A stretch of 64,000 nucleotides of DNA from Sunxiuqinia indica (GTDB lineage Bacteria; Bacteroidota; Bacteroidia; Bacteroidales; Prolixibacteraceae), in contig NZ_WVEM01000016.1 in NCBI RefSeq assembly GCF_009847015.1, positions 49,339-113,338 of the forward strand, read 5' to 3'. The position numbers were made by a program, and so were the translations under genes. The notes beneath the pieces are model-generated. The model was not told where the DNA came from, searched no databases, and worked only from the letters and a program-made list of their open reading frames with translations. Of the stretch, positions 33,753 through 42,794 are shown piece after piece; within the stretch, counting starts at the first letter, position 1; each line of letters starts with the position of its first letter.

Positions 33753-34474
33753 AAGACATAAAAATAACAGACACAACATGGGGGGTAGAAGCCCAAAAAA
33801 TACAGGATAATCTAAAAGAAATACTTGCTCCTGTAATCAACGCTAATTGGAATGGGTGGGATGAACCCCGGCTGGTGTTTGGTGTCGACAAAACCGCAAT
33901 TCCAAAGCCAATCGAAATTTTAACACAGCTAATCTCGCAAGGGACAGTAATTGCAGGCGGAATTAATACCAATTTCATGCGCTGGGGGTATCATGTGTTT
34001 GAAGGATATGCTGCGGATGAAATTAAGCGTATAACGATGCTTGTTAATAAGCATACGTTAGGAGGAATTCCGATGGCAGAGTTATACTATTATTTAACAG
34101 AACACACGCATAGTGCGGCGTCGTATGGGTGGTTTAAGGTTGGGTCGGACGTAAGAGATCATTCTTTTTTATTTACCCGCGACAAGGCGATTGCATATGG
34201 TGAATGGGATTTGAAAAATGTAATTACGCTTGCCAGGATTGACCCGACAACTGACTTAAACAGCACATACGAAACGATCGCAGAAGCCGATGCGGCTTAT
34301 AACCCAGATAATAACCCAGAGAATGCAAAGTGTGTGCTTTATATTGCTCTGAAAAATGCTGAAAATGGAGCTATGTTTTACGATACAAACAGGGATGAAA
34401 TAGTAATAAAAAAGGCAGGAGAGTGGTGTGACATGAATGTGACACCTGTACCAGTCGGCACTTACTCTTTCTAA
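33749..34474 (+). CDS. hypothetical protein, possibly a fibre component (241 aa)
   Basis: This is an unrecognised protein. It has a short amphipathic start (ITDTTWGVEAQKIQDNLKEILAP), a central part MRWGYHVFEGYAADEIKR and AELYYYLTEHTHSAASYGWF, and a beta-rich C-terminus (GAMFYDTNRDEIVIKKAGEW). It overlaps the LamG gene by 4 bp, suggesting that the two products work together. Confidence 0.55.
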   Translation: MKDIKITDTTWGVEAQKIQDNLKEILAPVINANWNGWDEPRLVFGVDKTAIPKPIEILTQLISQGTVIAGGINTNFMRWGYHVFEGYAADEIKRITMLVNKHTLGGIPMAELYYYLTEHTHSAASYGWFKVGSDVRDHSFLFTRDKAIAYGEWDLKNVITLARIDPTTDLNSTYETIAEADAAYNPDNNPENAKCVLYIALKNAENGAMFYDTNRDEIVIKKAGEWCDMNVTPVPVGTYSF

Positions 34475-34532
34475 TTCACCTATAGGGCTTGTTGAATCCT
34501 TTTTATGAATTTACAATTAACGATAAAAAAAT

Positions 34533-34608
34533 AATTTGAGGTGTGGTGTTGGTTGATGTGGATGTAAGATGATTGAAGAATGATGCAGGGAAGAACACAC
34601 CTCAAATT
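34533..34608. repeat. perfect 13-bp inverted repeat upstream of a secreted-protein gene
   Basis: AATTTGAGGTGTG (34533-34545) and CACACCTCAAATT (34596-34608) are exact complements with a 50-nt loop, ending 17 bp before the next start codon. It may be an operator, an mRNA structure or the edge of an inserted cargo gene. Confidence 0.65.
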
Positions 34609-34625
34609 AAAAAATACCAAATAAA

Positions 34626-35120
34626 ATGAAAAAGATCCTATCCATATTGATGCTTACGCTTTCGATAGCGTGTTTCTCGCAATCATATGATTTTCGTGTC
34701 CCAGCAAATGAAAATGTCTATGCTGAGTTTTACAGTCTGTCCACAAATCAAACATTCACGACTGACTTGTTTGATTTATACATGTTCGATAATGTAACAG
34801 AGACAAGCCAGGGAGATACGGTGCCAAGCTTTTCAACAGGCTTTCAGGCAAAGCTACATCTAATTTCTTACAAGAACAGTCTTGTCAATATTACAGGCAT
34901 TGACAGTAGTATAATTGCCCTGAATGACACTGGAATAGTAAGATTGAAATTTTGGGATACAAAACTGTATGGGTACTGCCAAGTGAACGAATTAAATCAG
35001 TTTGCCGGAAATATCACAATCAATATTGTAGGAATTAAAAACGTACCCCAGCGCAAAAAATTACTGTTTAAAGATTCATCCCGGCTAAGAATGTGGAACA
35101 ACCCATGGATCGGAAATTAA
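34626..35120 (+). CDS. exported hypothetical protein (164 aa), possible phage cargo
   Basis: A clear signal peptide (MKKILSILMLTLSIACFSQS) is followed by a beta-rich mature part with FRVPANENVYAEFYSL, FDLYMFDNVTE and LVNITGIDSSIIALNDTGIVRLKFW. No family is recognised. It stands alone between an inverted repeat and a terminator-like hairpin in the middle of phage structural genes, the typical layout of a gene carried for the lysogen's benefit. Confidence 0.65.
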   Translation: MKKILSILMLTLSIACFSQSYDFRVPANENVYAEFYSLSTNQTFTTDLFDLYMFDNVTETSQGDTVPSFSTGFQAKLHLISYKNSLVNITGIDSSIIALNDTGIVRLKFWDTKLYGYCQVNELNQFAGNITINIVGIKNVPQRKKLLFKDSSRLRMWNNPWIGN

Positions 35121-35145
35121 GCACACACGTTCAATTCACGATAAC

Positions 35146-35195
35146 AGCAATCCCTATTCTTGTCAGAGGACACGCTTAGGGGTTGCTTGATTTTT
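35146..35195 (+). terminator. probable terminator
   Basis: AGCAATCCCTA (35146-35156) pairs with TAGGGGTTGCT (35177-35187) with one T-G pair, followed by TGATTTTTATT. It closes the secreted-protein transcript. Confidence 0.6.
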
Positions 35196-35233
35196 ATTTC
35201 AAATAGTATGATTACTCCTAACCTTTAAAAATT

Positions 35234-35446
35234 ATGGACAGAATAGAATTACGGCATATTACTTTATTAGACGACCCTTACGGAATGCCAACAACTCCAG
35301 AAGAAAAAGAAAAAGCTCAAAAATGGGTTGATAAAACCATAAAAAACAGGAAATGTAAAGACGGACCAAAGATTATTGTATTCCCAACTCGATTGCACGA
35401 AGATGATGAAACAGTACAGCTTACATTAGATCCGCGATATCAATAA
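35234..35446 (+). CDS. hypothetical protein (70 aa)
   Basis: This is an unrecognised small soluble protein (MDRIELRHITLLDDPYGMPT, then KKEKAQ-type basic helix and IIVFPTRLHEDDETVQL). It lies just before the terL promoter and may be a packaging accessory, but that is only by position. Confidence 0.5.
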   Translation: MDRIELRHITLLDDPYGMPTTPEEKEKAQKWVDKTIKNRKCKDGPKIIVFPTRLHEDDETVQLTLDPRYQ

Positions 35447-35466
35447 AATCAATCGAATACTAAAAC

Positions 35467-35516
35467 ACATAGATAAAATCTATATCTTTGCTAAAGATTA
35501 TCAGTTTTATCTATGT
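35467..35516 (+). promoter_or_regulatory. terL promoter and 12-bp inverted repeat around the start codon
   Basis: ACATAGATAAAA (35467-35478) and TTTTATCTATGT (35505-35516) are perfect complements; the right arm contains the terL ATG (35513). Between them lie the palindrome ATAGATAAAATCTAT (35469-35483) and a TATCTTTG -7 box (35483-35490). Confidence 0.6.
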
Positions 35517-37111
35517 CAAATCTTACGCCCGACGAAATAAAAAGACTCAAAGTAGCGAAGGTAAAGTGCGAAAAAGAAATGCTTTTCTTCACCCGCTATT
35601 TCTTTAAGGCAATCCATAAGCGCAAATTTATGGTCGGGCCACACCATGTAATTATTGCAAATGCACTCGAACGGGTTATGCGTGGCGAATGCAAAAAGCT
35701 AATTATAAACATCGCTCCACGTTTTGGAAAAACCGAGCTTGCCGTTATCAACTTCATCGCATATGCCCTGGCTTTAAATCCGTCAAGCAATTTCATGCAC
35801 CTGTCGTATTCCGATGACCTGGTACTCGAAAACTCGGAGAAAATCAGGGATATCATCGAATCAGATGAATATAAAACCCTGTTCGGGAATGTTCAACTAA
35901 AAAAAGACTCCAAGGCAAAGAAAAAATGGAAAACAGAAGCCGGTGGTAGTATTTATGTGGCATCAGCGGCCGGACAGGTTACCGGGTTTGGTGCCGGGAA
36001 AGTTGACGATGACGATACCCAAACCGACATTCAGTCCGACATTGATATCTTAAACTTTATCGATGGCATTGACGATAAACGGGGATTTAACGGAGCCATT
36101 ATTATCGACGACCCCATAAAACCTGCAGATACCGATTACACTACCCGACGCGAAAAAGTAAACCAACGATTTGAAAATACCATCCGAAATCGTGTAAATA
36201 GTCGAAATACCCCCATCGTCATTATCATGCAGCGGCTACATCCCGAAGACTTATGCGGCTACCTAATGGAAAGTGAACCCGACGAATGGGAAGTAATTAA
36301 ACTGCCGGTCGTATGGGATAAAGATTCAATTAAAACAGCCCAAAAATACGGATTTGATATCTCTGGGATTAAAATAGGCGATCCGCTGTGGCCGTTTAAG
36401 TTAAACCACGAAGAAATTGCCAAAGAAAAGAAAAAAGCCCGCCTAAAAAATACCACCCACTTCGAAACCCAATTCATGCAAGATCCACAGCCAAAAGAAG
36501 GACTGTGCTTTGCAAAAAGCGAACTGCAATACCTCGATGATATAAAATTCGACAGAATGATGGAGCAGCCCGGTATCGAACTGTTTTATGGCGATACAGC
36601 CGACGAAGGAGAAGATAATTACTCCATGCCAATGGCTAAAATAATTAATGGCAAAGTGTATATTCACGATGTTATTTTCGCACAGGACAACCTTTCAGCA
36701 ATCGAACCCCGAATAATCGTAGCTGTTGGCGACCACTCCCCGGTAAAAGTATTTATAGAAGCCAACAACGCCGGGTCGCTGCATATTAAAGACCTGCGTA
36801 AAAATATACCGGCTTACCAAAATGTAATCAATAAACGACTGGCAAAATCCGGTAAAAGTAAGATGTCTACAAAGGTGCATGGGGTTAAAAATACAACCAA
36901 TAAACTCATCCGAATCTTATCACAGGAAGGATTCATTAAGGATCACTTCGTATTTCGTGCCGAGATAGTTCCTGATTCAGAATATGGTAAATTCATGAAA
37001 CAAATTTGGCGATACCTTAAAAACGGGAAGGAAAAGCGCGACGACGCTCCCGATTCAATTGCAGGACTGGCCTATGTTGTTCGAACATTCTACGGCCAAT
37101 TATTCAATTAA
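35513..37111 (+). CDS. terminase large subunit
   Basis: This is the ATP-driven DNA packaging motor and nuclease (532 aa). The Walker A-like motif is APRFGKTELAV at about residue 67, Walker B is GAIIIDDPIKPAD at about 198, and the coupling region IVIIMQRLHPEDLCGYL follows. The nuclease domain shows LFYGDTADEGEDNYSM (first acidic residue), FIEANNAGSLHIKDLR and DAPDSIAGLAYVV at the end. The order terL, portal, protease, capsid downstream is the standard HK97-like head module. Confidence 0.93.
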   Translation: MSNLTPDEIKRLKVAKVKCEKEMLFFTRYFFKAIHKRKFMVGPHHVIIANALERVMRGECKKLIINIAPRFGKTELAVINFIAYALALNPSSNFMHLSYSDDLVLENSEKIRDIIESDEYKTLFGNVQLKKDSKAKKKWKTEAGGSIYVASAAGQVTGFGAGKVDDDDTQTDIQSDIDILNFIDGIDDKRGFNGAIIIDDPIKPADTDYTTRREKVNQRFENTIRNRVNSRNTPIVIIMQRLHPEDLCGYLMESEPDEWEVIKLPVVWDKDSIKTAQKYGFDISGIKIGDPLWPFKLNHEEIAKEKKKARLKNTTHFETQFMQDPQPKEGLCFAKSELQYLDDIKFDRMMEQPGIELFYGDTADEGEDNYSMPMAKIINGKVYIHDVIFAQDNLSAIEPRIIVAVGDHSPVKVFIEANNAGSLHIKDLRKNIPAYQNVINKRLAKSGKSKMSTKVHGVKNTTNKLIRILSQEGFIKDHFVFRAEIVPDSEYGKFMKQIWRYLKNGKEKRDDAPDSIAGLAYVVRTFYGQLFN

Positions 37112-37123
37112 TTCACTTTCACG

Positions 37124-37212
37124 ACATTGATAAATAAATAAAATCTATGAAAATATTCATTATCATAGAAAAAATCTATAATTTTACAATGCACAATAAA
37201 TTTTATCAATGT
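37124..37212 (+). promoter_or_regulatory. portal-gene promoter region and 11-bp inverted repeat
   Basis: ACATTGATAAA (37124-37134) and TTTATCAATGT (37202-37212) are perfect complements and the right arm overlaps the portal GTG start. Inside is ATAGAAAAAATCTAT (37165-37179), the same 15-mer as at other phage promoters, abutting TAATTTTA (37179-37186). Confidence 0.55.
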
Positions 37213-38623
37213 GGCAAGCAAACTAAGGCATAAATTGGCAGAGAAAATTTTGGGTGGAGCTATTGTCGCAAAATCCGACCCGTTATCACCTTTAAATATA
37301 AGCTCAGCCAGAGAAGTTCTCTTAGGTGCCGGAACGCCAATGTTCACAAGGCTTGGCACAATGACTCAGCTCGAGAAAGAATATTGCGAAAATCCGGTTT
37401 TGGCATCGGTAATCAATTTAAAAGCTGATTATGCCTCAAATGCCAGAATTTACGTCCGCGATATCAGGAACGGAGAAATATTTACCGATAAAATATACCG
37501 CGAAAGTAAAGGTGTAGACAAGATTGTCCAAAAGATGTTCCGGCTAAAAAACAACCCAAACCCGGTTCAGTCTACAAAAGAATTTCTGGCTCTGGCATCC
37601 ATTTTTAAAGATGTATTTGGCAACGGATATACCTACGCGAACAGCGGCACAGACGACATTAATATTAAAGATGTCGAATACTTGTGGCATGTTTGGTCAC
37701 AGTTTATGATCCCTGATATTACAGGCAAATACTTCGACCGCACAAGCAAGGAAGGGATTATTCGCAAATGGGAGTTTGTCAGAGGAGTATATACAAAAGA
37801 ATTTCACCCCGATGAGATTTTACACCGGAAGGAGCCAAACGTTCGATTTACAAGATCTACCGATATGGTGCTTGGTCAGTCCCGGCAGGAATCTTTATCG
37901 TGGGCCTTGTCAAACATTAAAATAGCTTACGAAAGCCGTAATGTTATCGCCAGGGAACGGGGAATGAGGGCTATTATTTCAAGTGCTCAGGCCGATGGCG
38001 TTGCTGGAACCATGCCAATGGACGACACCGAGAAAGAAGAGGTACAGGAATCATTGAAAACAGAATACGGATTCATGGAAGGGCAAAGCCAGTTCATGGT
38101 CACAAAAAATAACATCAATGTTCATCATATCGATCAGGATGTTCGCAAACTCGGACTGTTAAACGAAATTGCTTCCGATGCCATGATTGTTTGCTCCCGC
38201 TATAATGTTCCCGAAACATTGGTAAAGCTTTACATGAAAGGGGCCACATTTGAAAATCAGGACACGGCCGAACGACGCATGTATCAAAATACAACCATCC
38301 CGGAAGAAGAAGACCGGTGGGAAGATATTAATAACTGGCTTAAATGCCGCGACTTCAACTATGAGTACATAGTCAGCTTCGACCACATCCCGGTGCTGCA
38401 GAAAAACGAAAAAGACAAGGCCGAAACCAACAAGTTTGTAAGTGCTCAATACAAGGAAATGTTCTTTGCAGGGGCTTGTACTTATAACGACTGGATACAG
38501 GCCGTAGGACTACCGGCTACCTCATGGGGTAACAAGCGAATTACCGAAATGTCAATGGATGAAATTCAGAAAATCAAAGGCAATTATACCATAAACGACT
38601 CATTGGAAAACCCAAACGCTTAA
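37211..38623 (+). CDS. phage portal protein
   Basis: The dodecameric portal forms the head vertex for DNA entry. The 470-residue product has the HK97-type layout: LEKEYCENPVLASVINLKAD in the N-terminal domain, the central DVEYLWHVWSQFMIPD and EILHRKEPNVRF, and the helical NEIASDAMIVCSRYNVPETL segment of the stem and clip. It starts with GTG at 37211; the ATG 2 bp upstream is out of frame. It is preceded by its own promoter-like region. Confidence 0.85.
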   Translation: MASKLRHKLAEKILGGAIVAKSDPLSPLNISSAREVLLGAGTPMFTRLGTMTQLEKEYCENPVLASVINLKADYASNARIYVRDIRNGEIFTDKIYRESKGVDKIVQKMFRLKNNPNPVQSTKEFLALASIFKDVFGNGYTYANSGTDDINIKDVEYLWHVWSQFMIPDITGKYFDRTSKEGIIRKWEFVRGVYTKEFHPDEILHRKEPNVRFTRSTDMVLGQSRQESLSWALSNIKIAYESRNVIARERGMRAIISSAQADGVAGTMPMDDTEKEEVQESLKTEYGFMEGQSQFMVTKNNINVHHIDQDVRKLGLLNEIASDAMIVCSRYNVPETLVKLYMKGATFENQDTAERRMYQNTTIPEEEDRWEDINNWLKCRDFNYEYIVSFDHIPVLQKNEKDKAETNKFVSAQYKEMFFAGACTYNDWIQAVGLPATSWGNKRITEMSMDEIQKIKGNYTINDSLENPNA

Positions 38624-38627
38624 CGAT

Positions 38628-38741
38628 ATGGCACACACGATAAACACAACCAAGGATAAGAAAAAGGAAAAGCTTGATAAAGAAAAACTGATCAAGGATA
38701 AGGAAAAAGAGATTAGGGATAATGATGTAATTCGAAAGTGA
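38628..38741 (+). CDS. charged mini-protein (37 aa) between portal and protease
   Basis: ATG at 38628 opens a 37-codon frame made mainly of Lys, Asp and Glu (KDKKKEKLDKEKLIKDKEKE), presumably one charged helix. Its TGA overlaps the ATG of the protease gene by 1 bp (TGATG), which supports translation and coupling. It could be a scaffold-like or head-assembly helper; this is inference from position only. Confidence 0.5.
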   Translation: MAHTINTTKDKKKEKLDKEKLIKDKEKEIRDNDVIRK

Positions 38742-39568
38742 TGGAAATACCCGAATTTAAAACACAAAAGGAACTATTTGATTTTTTGGTGAAAAACCAA
38801 AACAGTCTTATTGCTCAAAAAAAAGCAGAGATGAAATGTGCTGACGCAATTTCTTTTCAGTGCATAAAGATTGCCAAAAACACAGGAGCAAATAAGGCCG
38901 ACGAAGATAACGATAACAATAATCCGGATGAAATAAAAGTGAAGGTTGTCATCAATACAACAAACCTTCTTGATAGCCATAAAGATGTTCACATTCCCGG
39001 ATTATGGCATAAGAGCTTAAAGGAAAACAAGCTCATTATGCACCTTCAGGAACATCAAATGAAGTTCGATAAAATAATCTCAGATGGTGACGACTTAAAG
39101 GCTTACACCAAAACATATACATGGGAAAAACTCGGGTACGAATTCGAAGGTGATACCGAAGCACTGGTTTTCGAATCAACAATTAAACGGGCAAGAAACC
39201 CTTATATGTTCGATCAGTACCAAAAGGGGTACGTTAGAAACCACAGCGTAGGCATGCGCTATATTAAGCTTATCCTTTGCATAAATGACGAAGACTACGG
39301 AGCTGAACATGATGCTTGGGAAAAGTACTATTCGCAAATAGTAAATAAAGAAGATGCCGACAACTCCGGATTTTTCTGGGCTGTTCGCGATGCTCAGGTC
39401 ATCGAAGGTAGTGCGGTCCCCAAGGGAAGCAATTGGGCTACTCCAACATTAAGCGTGAGTTCAAAAAATGAGCCGCCAGTAGGCACTCAAGAACAATATA
39501 CCGAGCCGCCAGCAGGCACTCACAAGGGAATTAATTATGACTTTTTAATCGAAAATCTTAAAAATTAA
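38741..39568 (+). CDS. prohead maturation protease
   Basis: The 275-residue product resembles HK97-type serine proteases (S78) that trim capsid proteins. NTTNLLDSHKDVHIPGLWHK and the catalytic His in MHLQEHQMKFDK, then the Ser in GYVRNHSVGMRY, are followed by the family motif VIEGSAVPKGSNW. A Gln/Thr-rich C-terminal extension contains two near-identical EPPVGT/EPPAGTH repeats. A GTG codon stands just before the ATG at 38741; I use the ATG. It precedes the capsid gene by 4 bp. Confidence 0.82.
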   Translation: MEIPEFKTQKELFDFLVKNQNSLIAQKKAEMKCADAISFQCIKIAKNTGANKADEDNDNNNPDEIKVKVVINTTNLLDSHKDVHIPGLWHKSLKENKLIMHLQEHQMKFDKIISDGDDLKAYTKTYTWEKLGYEFEGDTEALVFESTIKRARNPYMFDQYQKGYVRNHSVGMRYIKLILCINDEDYGAEHDAWEKYYSQIVNKEDADNSGFFWAVRDAQVIEGSAVPKGSNWATPTLSVSSKNEPPVGTQEQYTEPPAGTHKGINYDFLIENLKN

Positions 39569-39572
39569 AACA

Positions 39573-41255
39573 ATGAAATTAGGAAGATTATTTTTTGGAA
39601 TGGGTAAAAAATCAAACTACTGGCTGGTGGGGTTATTTGCCTTTTTAGCAATTACCATTTCCTTTATGGCAGGTGGTACCGAAGCAGGAATTATGATGGC
39701 TATGACTATGCCGGTAGGATTAACGGCTGAAGAACAAGCGAAGCATGAAAAATTGCTTGCTGATATTAAAGAGAAAAACAAAGAGCAAATTGGCGAATTC
39801 AAAAAAGAGTTTCAGAATCTTGGTGCCGACTTCCGAAAAGGGTTGATTGATGAAAAAACATTCAACGAAAAATTTCAGGAAGTTACCAGCAAACTTGAAA
39901 AATTCGATGCTGGAAAATTTGCTGAGTTTGAAAAGTCTCTTGAAAAGTTTGAAGAGTCGCTAAAGAAAAGCAACTTAAAACTGAAAGAGTTTGAAGAAGG
40001 TGGAATGGGCGGCGATGACAAATCATTGCGTAAAGAAATTGGCGATATCCTTTCAACCGATGAGTTTAAGGAGTTTGTTGATAGCAATGGTAAGAAAAAA
40101 GCGTCATTCAGCCTCAAAGCAACCTCTATTACCGATAACTATACCGGAGATTCACGGGTGCATATCACATCAAGAGACAGCCGCGTAGTTGATCATCCAA
40201 AGGTGACAAGGTTGAATATTCGCGACCTGTTAACTGTTATGCCAACCGACCTTCCATACTTGGCCTTTACCGAGGTTTACGACTGGAATCGCGCAATTGG
40301 CATGAATACTGAAAATGGAACATTGGCCGAAAGCTCGTTCAAAGTTCGCGAAGCAACTGCCGATGCAAAACGGATTGGAACCCACGTTCCGATTTCTAAG
40401 CGCATGCTGAAATCAACTCAGTATATTTTGAATCACTTGATGCAGAAACTTCCTGCCTTGGTTAAATTTTTCGAAGACTTCCAATTGCTTTGGGGTGACG
40501 GAGAAGGAAATAACGTATTGGGTATTGGTAAAGTAGCGTCCGATTTTGCAACCTTGGTTAACACAACCATTACAGGTGCCGCTAATTCAGTAGCCAGCGT
40601 AGCTTCTTACGATAGCGGAGCTAAAACATTAGTTACGTTTGCAGCTAATCAGAACATTCAAAACGGTTCAACAATCACCTTTGCAAGTGCAACCGAAGCA
40701 ACTTATAACGCAGCGTATAAAGCATACGTTATCAGTCCTACTCAAATTGTAATTGATTTGACTTACGTTGCCGAAGCTGATACTTCTGCATGGACATTTG
40801 TTGTCAACAGTCCGTTTAAAGGCTCTATTGCTGCCGCACAGCAAATTGATGCGCTTAAAGTAGGTAAAACACTGGTTACCTCACAAGAATACACAGCCAG
40901 CGGTATTGTTCTTAACCCAATTGATGCTACGCTTATCGAGACCTTGAAAGGTAATGATGAACATTACATCGATGTGCAACGCCTGGATAACGGTATATTG
41001 ACAATCTCCGGTATTCCGGTGGTAGAAACTACTGCAATGCCAGCCGGTAAGTTTGCTGTTGGCGATTGGGCCATGGCTGCCGCCTTGCTCGAATTCTCTG
41101 AGCTTGTGCTTGAATTCTCTGAGTCTACTCAGGAGAAATTGGGTAACTACGTTGAAGCAATTATCCAGGAAGAAGTATTGTTCCCAATCTACAACAAGTA
41201 CATGTTTGTAGTTGGCGATTTTTCAACTGCTGTTGCTGCAATTAAAGCTGCATAA
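39573..41255 (+). CDS. HK97-fold major capsid protein with N-terminal scaffold region
   Basis: This is the shell protein (560 aa). Residues about 50-150 form a charged coiled coil (ADIKEKNKEQIGEFKKEFQN) that should act as the internal scaffold and be removed by the protease encoded upstream. The capsid fold follows: DLLTVMPTDLPYLAFTEV, ADAKRIGTHVPISKRML, LLWGDGEGNNVLGIGK and the C-terminal LEFSESTQEKLGNYVEAI. A roughly 80-residue insertion around 345-425 looks like an extra surface domain. Oddly, residues 17-48 are strongly hydrophobic (YWLVGLFAFLAITISFMAGG), like a membrane segment, ahead of the scaffold. Confidence 0.85.
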   Translation: MKLGRLFFGMGKKSNYWLVGLFAFLAITISFMAGGTEAGIMMAMTMPVGLTAEEQAKHEKLLADIKEKNKEQIGEFKKEFQNLGADFRKGLIDEKTFNEKFQEVTSKLEKFDAGKFAEFEKSLEKFEESLKKSNLKLKEFEEGGMGGDDKSLRKEIGDILSTDEFKEFVDSNGKKKASFSLKATSITDNYTGDSRVHITSRDSRVVDHPKVTRLNIRDLLTVMPTDLPYLAFTEVYDWNRAIGMNTENGTLAESSFKVREATADAKRIGTHVPISKRMLKSTQYILNHLMQKLPALVKFFEDFQLLWGDGEGNNVLGIGKVASDFATLVNTTITGAANSVASVASYDSGAKTLVTFAANQNIQNGSTITFASATEATYNAAYKAYVISPTQIVIDLTYVAEADTSAWTFVVNSPFKGSIAAAQQIDALKVGKTLVTSQEYTASGIVLNPIDATLIETLKGNDEHYIDVQRLDNGILTISGIPVVETTAMPAGKFAVGDWAMAAALLEFSELVLEFSESTQEKLGNYVEAIIQEEVLFPIYNKYMFVVGDFSTAVAAIKAA

Positions 41256-41605
41256 TGGGAACTCTGACCATAAAAGGTGATATCAGGCAACTCGAAATAA
41301 TTGCTAAAACCAGTCGTGTTCGGGTGGCTAAATACGGGTTGAAGGTATCACTGACAGAAGATAAAAAGCAGGAGGTTGAACAAGAACCTCCTGTTGAAAA
41401 CAACGATCTGGTGGAAGAGCCGCAAACAACTGATAATCCTGAAAATTCAGGGAAAGAAGAAAATGCGACACCACCAACTGCCAACCAGGTGAAAGAACTG
41501 ATTGAAAAGGTTGAAAAAACCGAAGATCTGGAACAGTTCAAAGACGACACCCGGCAGGTTGTAAAAAATGCTTACAAGAAAAAACTGAGAGAGCTTTCTG
41601 AGTAA
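41255..41605 (+). CDS. hypothetical head protein (116 aa)
   Basis: This is an unrecognised protein with a short folded N-terminus (MGTLTIKGDIRQLEIIAKTS) and a long disordered Pro/Glu/Asn-rich middle, then a helix (TANQVKELIEKVEKTEDLEQ). Its ATG overlaps the capsid stop and its last base is shared with the next start, so it is coupled on both sides. A head-decoration or completion role fits the position. Confidence 0.6.
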   Translation: MGTLTIKGDIRQLEIIAKTSRVRVAKYGLKVSLTEDKKQEVEQEPPVENNDLVEEPQTTDNPENSGKEENATPPTANQVKELIEKVEKTEDLEQFKDDTRQVVKNAYKKKLRELSE

Positions 41606-42243
41606 TGAGCTTAATAGACACCACATATTTTATTCGTGATATCAACGTTCCGCTGAGCGAAAAGCCGGAGCTTAACAGTGTATTCACAGATGCGGTAACC
41701 GAATATGAGAATGAAGTTCTCCTGAAATTGTTAGGGTACCAGCTGTGGAAAGAGTTTACCGATGCGGTAACTGCCGACGCAATAGGCGAAGGGAACGAGG
41801 GCTATGTTGCCCTGGCTCAAAAATGGATCGACTTACGCGATGGAGCCGAATTTTCATTTACATGGAACGGGCAAACAATAAACACAAAATGGAACGGGCT
41901 GATCAATACCGAAAAGAAAAGCCTGATTGCCTACTACGTGTATTATAACCATCGTATTAATCACGAATCAGAATATACCGGAATCGGTGAAGTGTCTTCA
42001 AAAAGCGAAAATGCTCAAAAAGTTAGCCCGCTAAATAAAATGGTGCGTGTGCACAGTCAAATGTTGGATTTATACGGTAAAATTCCGGCAGCAGCAAAAA
42101 GGTACTATCAATTTTTAAATAGCGCAGACTACCGGCATTTTAATGCTAAACCTTCTGCCTACAACTTTTTGCTTGCCAATGTTGAAACCTATTCCAATTG
42201 GGTATTTACCCCAATCAGGAATGTAAATGCTTTTGGGATATGA
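41605..42243 (+). CDS. head-tail connector-like protein (DUF6712-like)
   Basis: The 212-residue product starts with LIDTTYFIRDINVPL and has a helical core with a conserved-looking YENEVLLKLLGYQLWKEF and EKKSLIAYYVYYNHRINHES. This pattern is common for connector proteins of Bacteroidota phages, directly after the capsid gene. The next gene overlaps by 4 bp (ATGA). Confidence 0.65.
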   Translation: MSLIDTTYFIRDINVPLSEKPELNSVFTDAVTEYENEVLLKLLGYQLWKEFTDAVTADAIGEGNEGYVALAQKWIDLRDGAEFSFTWNGQTINTKWNGLINTEKKSLIAYYVYYNHRINHESEYTGIGEVSSKSENAQKVSPLNKMVRVHSQMLDLYGKIPAAAKRYYQFLNSADYRHFNAKPSAYNFLLANVETYSNWVFTPIRNVNAFGI

Positions 42244-42773
42244 CAGTTGAATATGTAGTAAATAGTGAGGTTCAGAATATTGTTGATCTAATCGGTCTTG
42301 TTATCGATGATGTAAGGGCCGAATATGACCCCGAAAACAACGAAAAACCCTACTACCTGCATGGTCACCCACTGGAGATTGTAAATACGCTGATTGAGAA
42401 GACGCAAGATGCTCAATACAAATTTAAAAAGTACCCGCTGATTGCGCTTTTCGAAGATTTTGAAGCAGAGGGTCCGCTGGGCCTGTTCCGGTCAAAAGCA
42501 AAGTTAAACATTGTAATCATGACCGATTCAAGTTCAAGCTATAAGGCCACTCAGCGTTACGAAAAATCATTCAACACCATTTTAACACCCATTTACGACC
42601 TGTTTTTAAAACACCTGAAGCGTAGACGGGGATTACACATCGATCATAAATCTATCCCTCACAAACCGATTAATCACCTCTATTGGGGTAAAAAAGATGT
42701 CGGCAATGATGGAATAGACTTTATCGATGCCATTGAGTTAAAAGAACTCAGTATTAAGGTTTACAGAAATTAA
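42240..42773 (+). CDS. putative tail completion or connector protein (177 aa)
   Basis: This is an unrecognised alpha/beta protein: MTVEYVVNSEVQNIVDLIGL, HPLEIVNTLIEKTQDAQY and KYPLIALFEDFEAEGPLGLF. The ATG at 42240 overlaps the preceding stop, so the longer open frame (from 42198) is not used. Its position between connector and tail tube genes fits a head-tail joining role, as inferred for similar neighbours in other siphophages. Confidence 0.6.
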   Translation: MTVEYVVNSEVQNIVDLIGLVIDDVRAEYDPENNEKPYYLHGHPLEIVNTLIEKTQDAQYKFKKYPLIALFEDFEAEGPLGLFRSKAKLNIVIMTDSSSSYKATQRYEKSFNTILTPIYDLFLKHLKRRRGLHIDHKSIPHKPINHLYWGKKDVGNDGIDFIDAIELKELSIKVYRN

Positions 42774-42794
42774 AAACTTGAAAAATTATACAAA

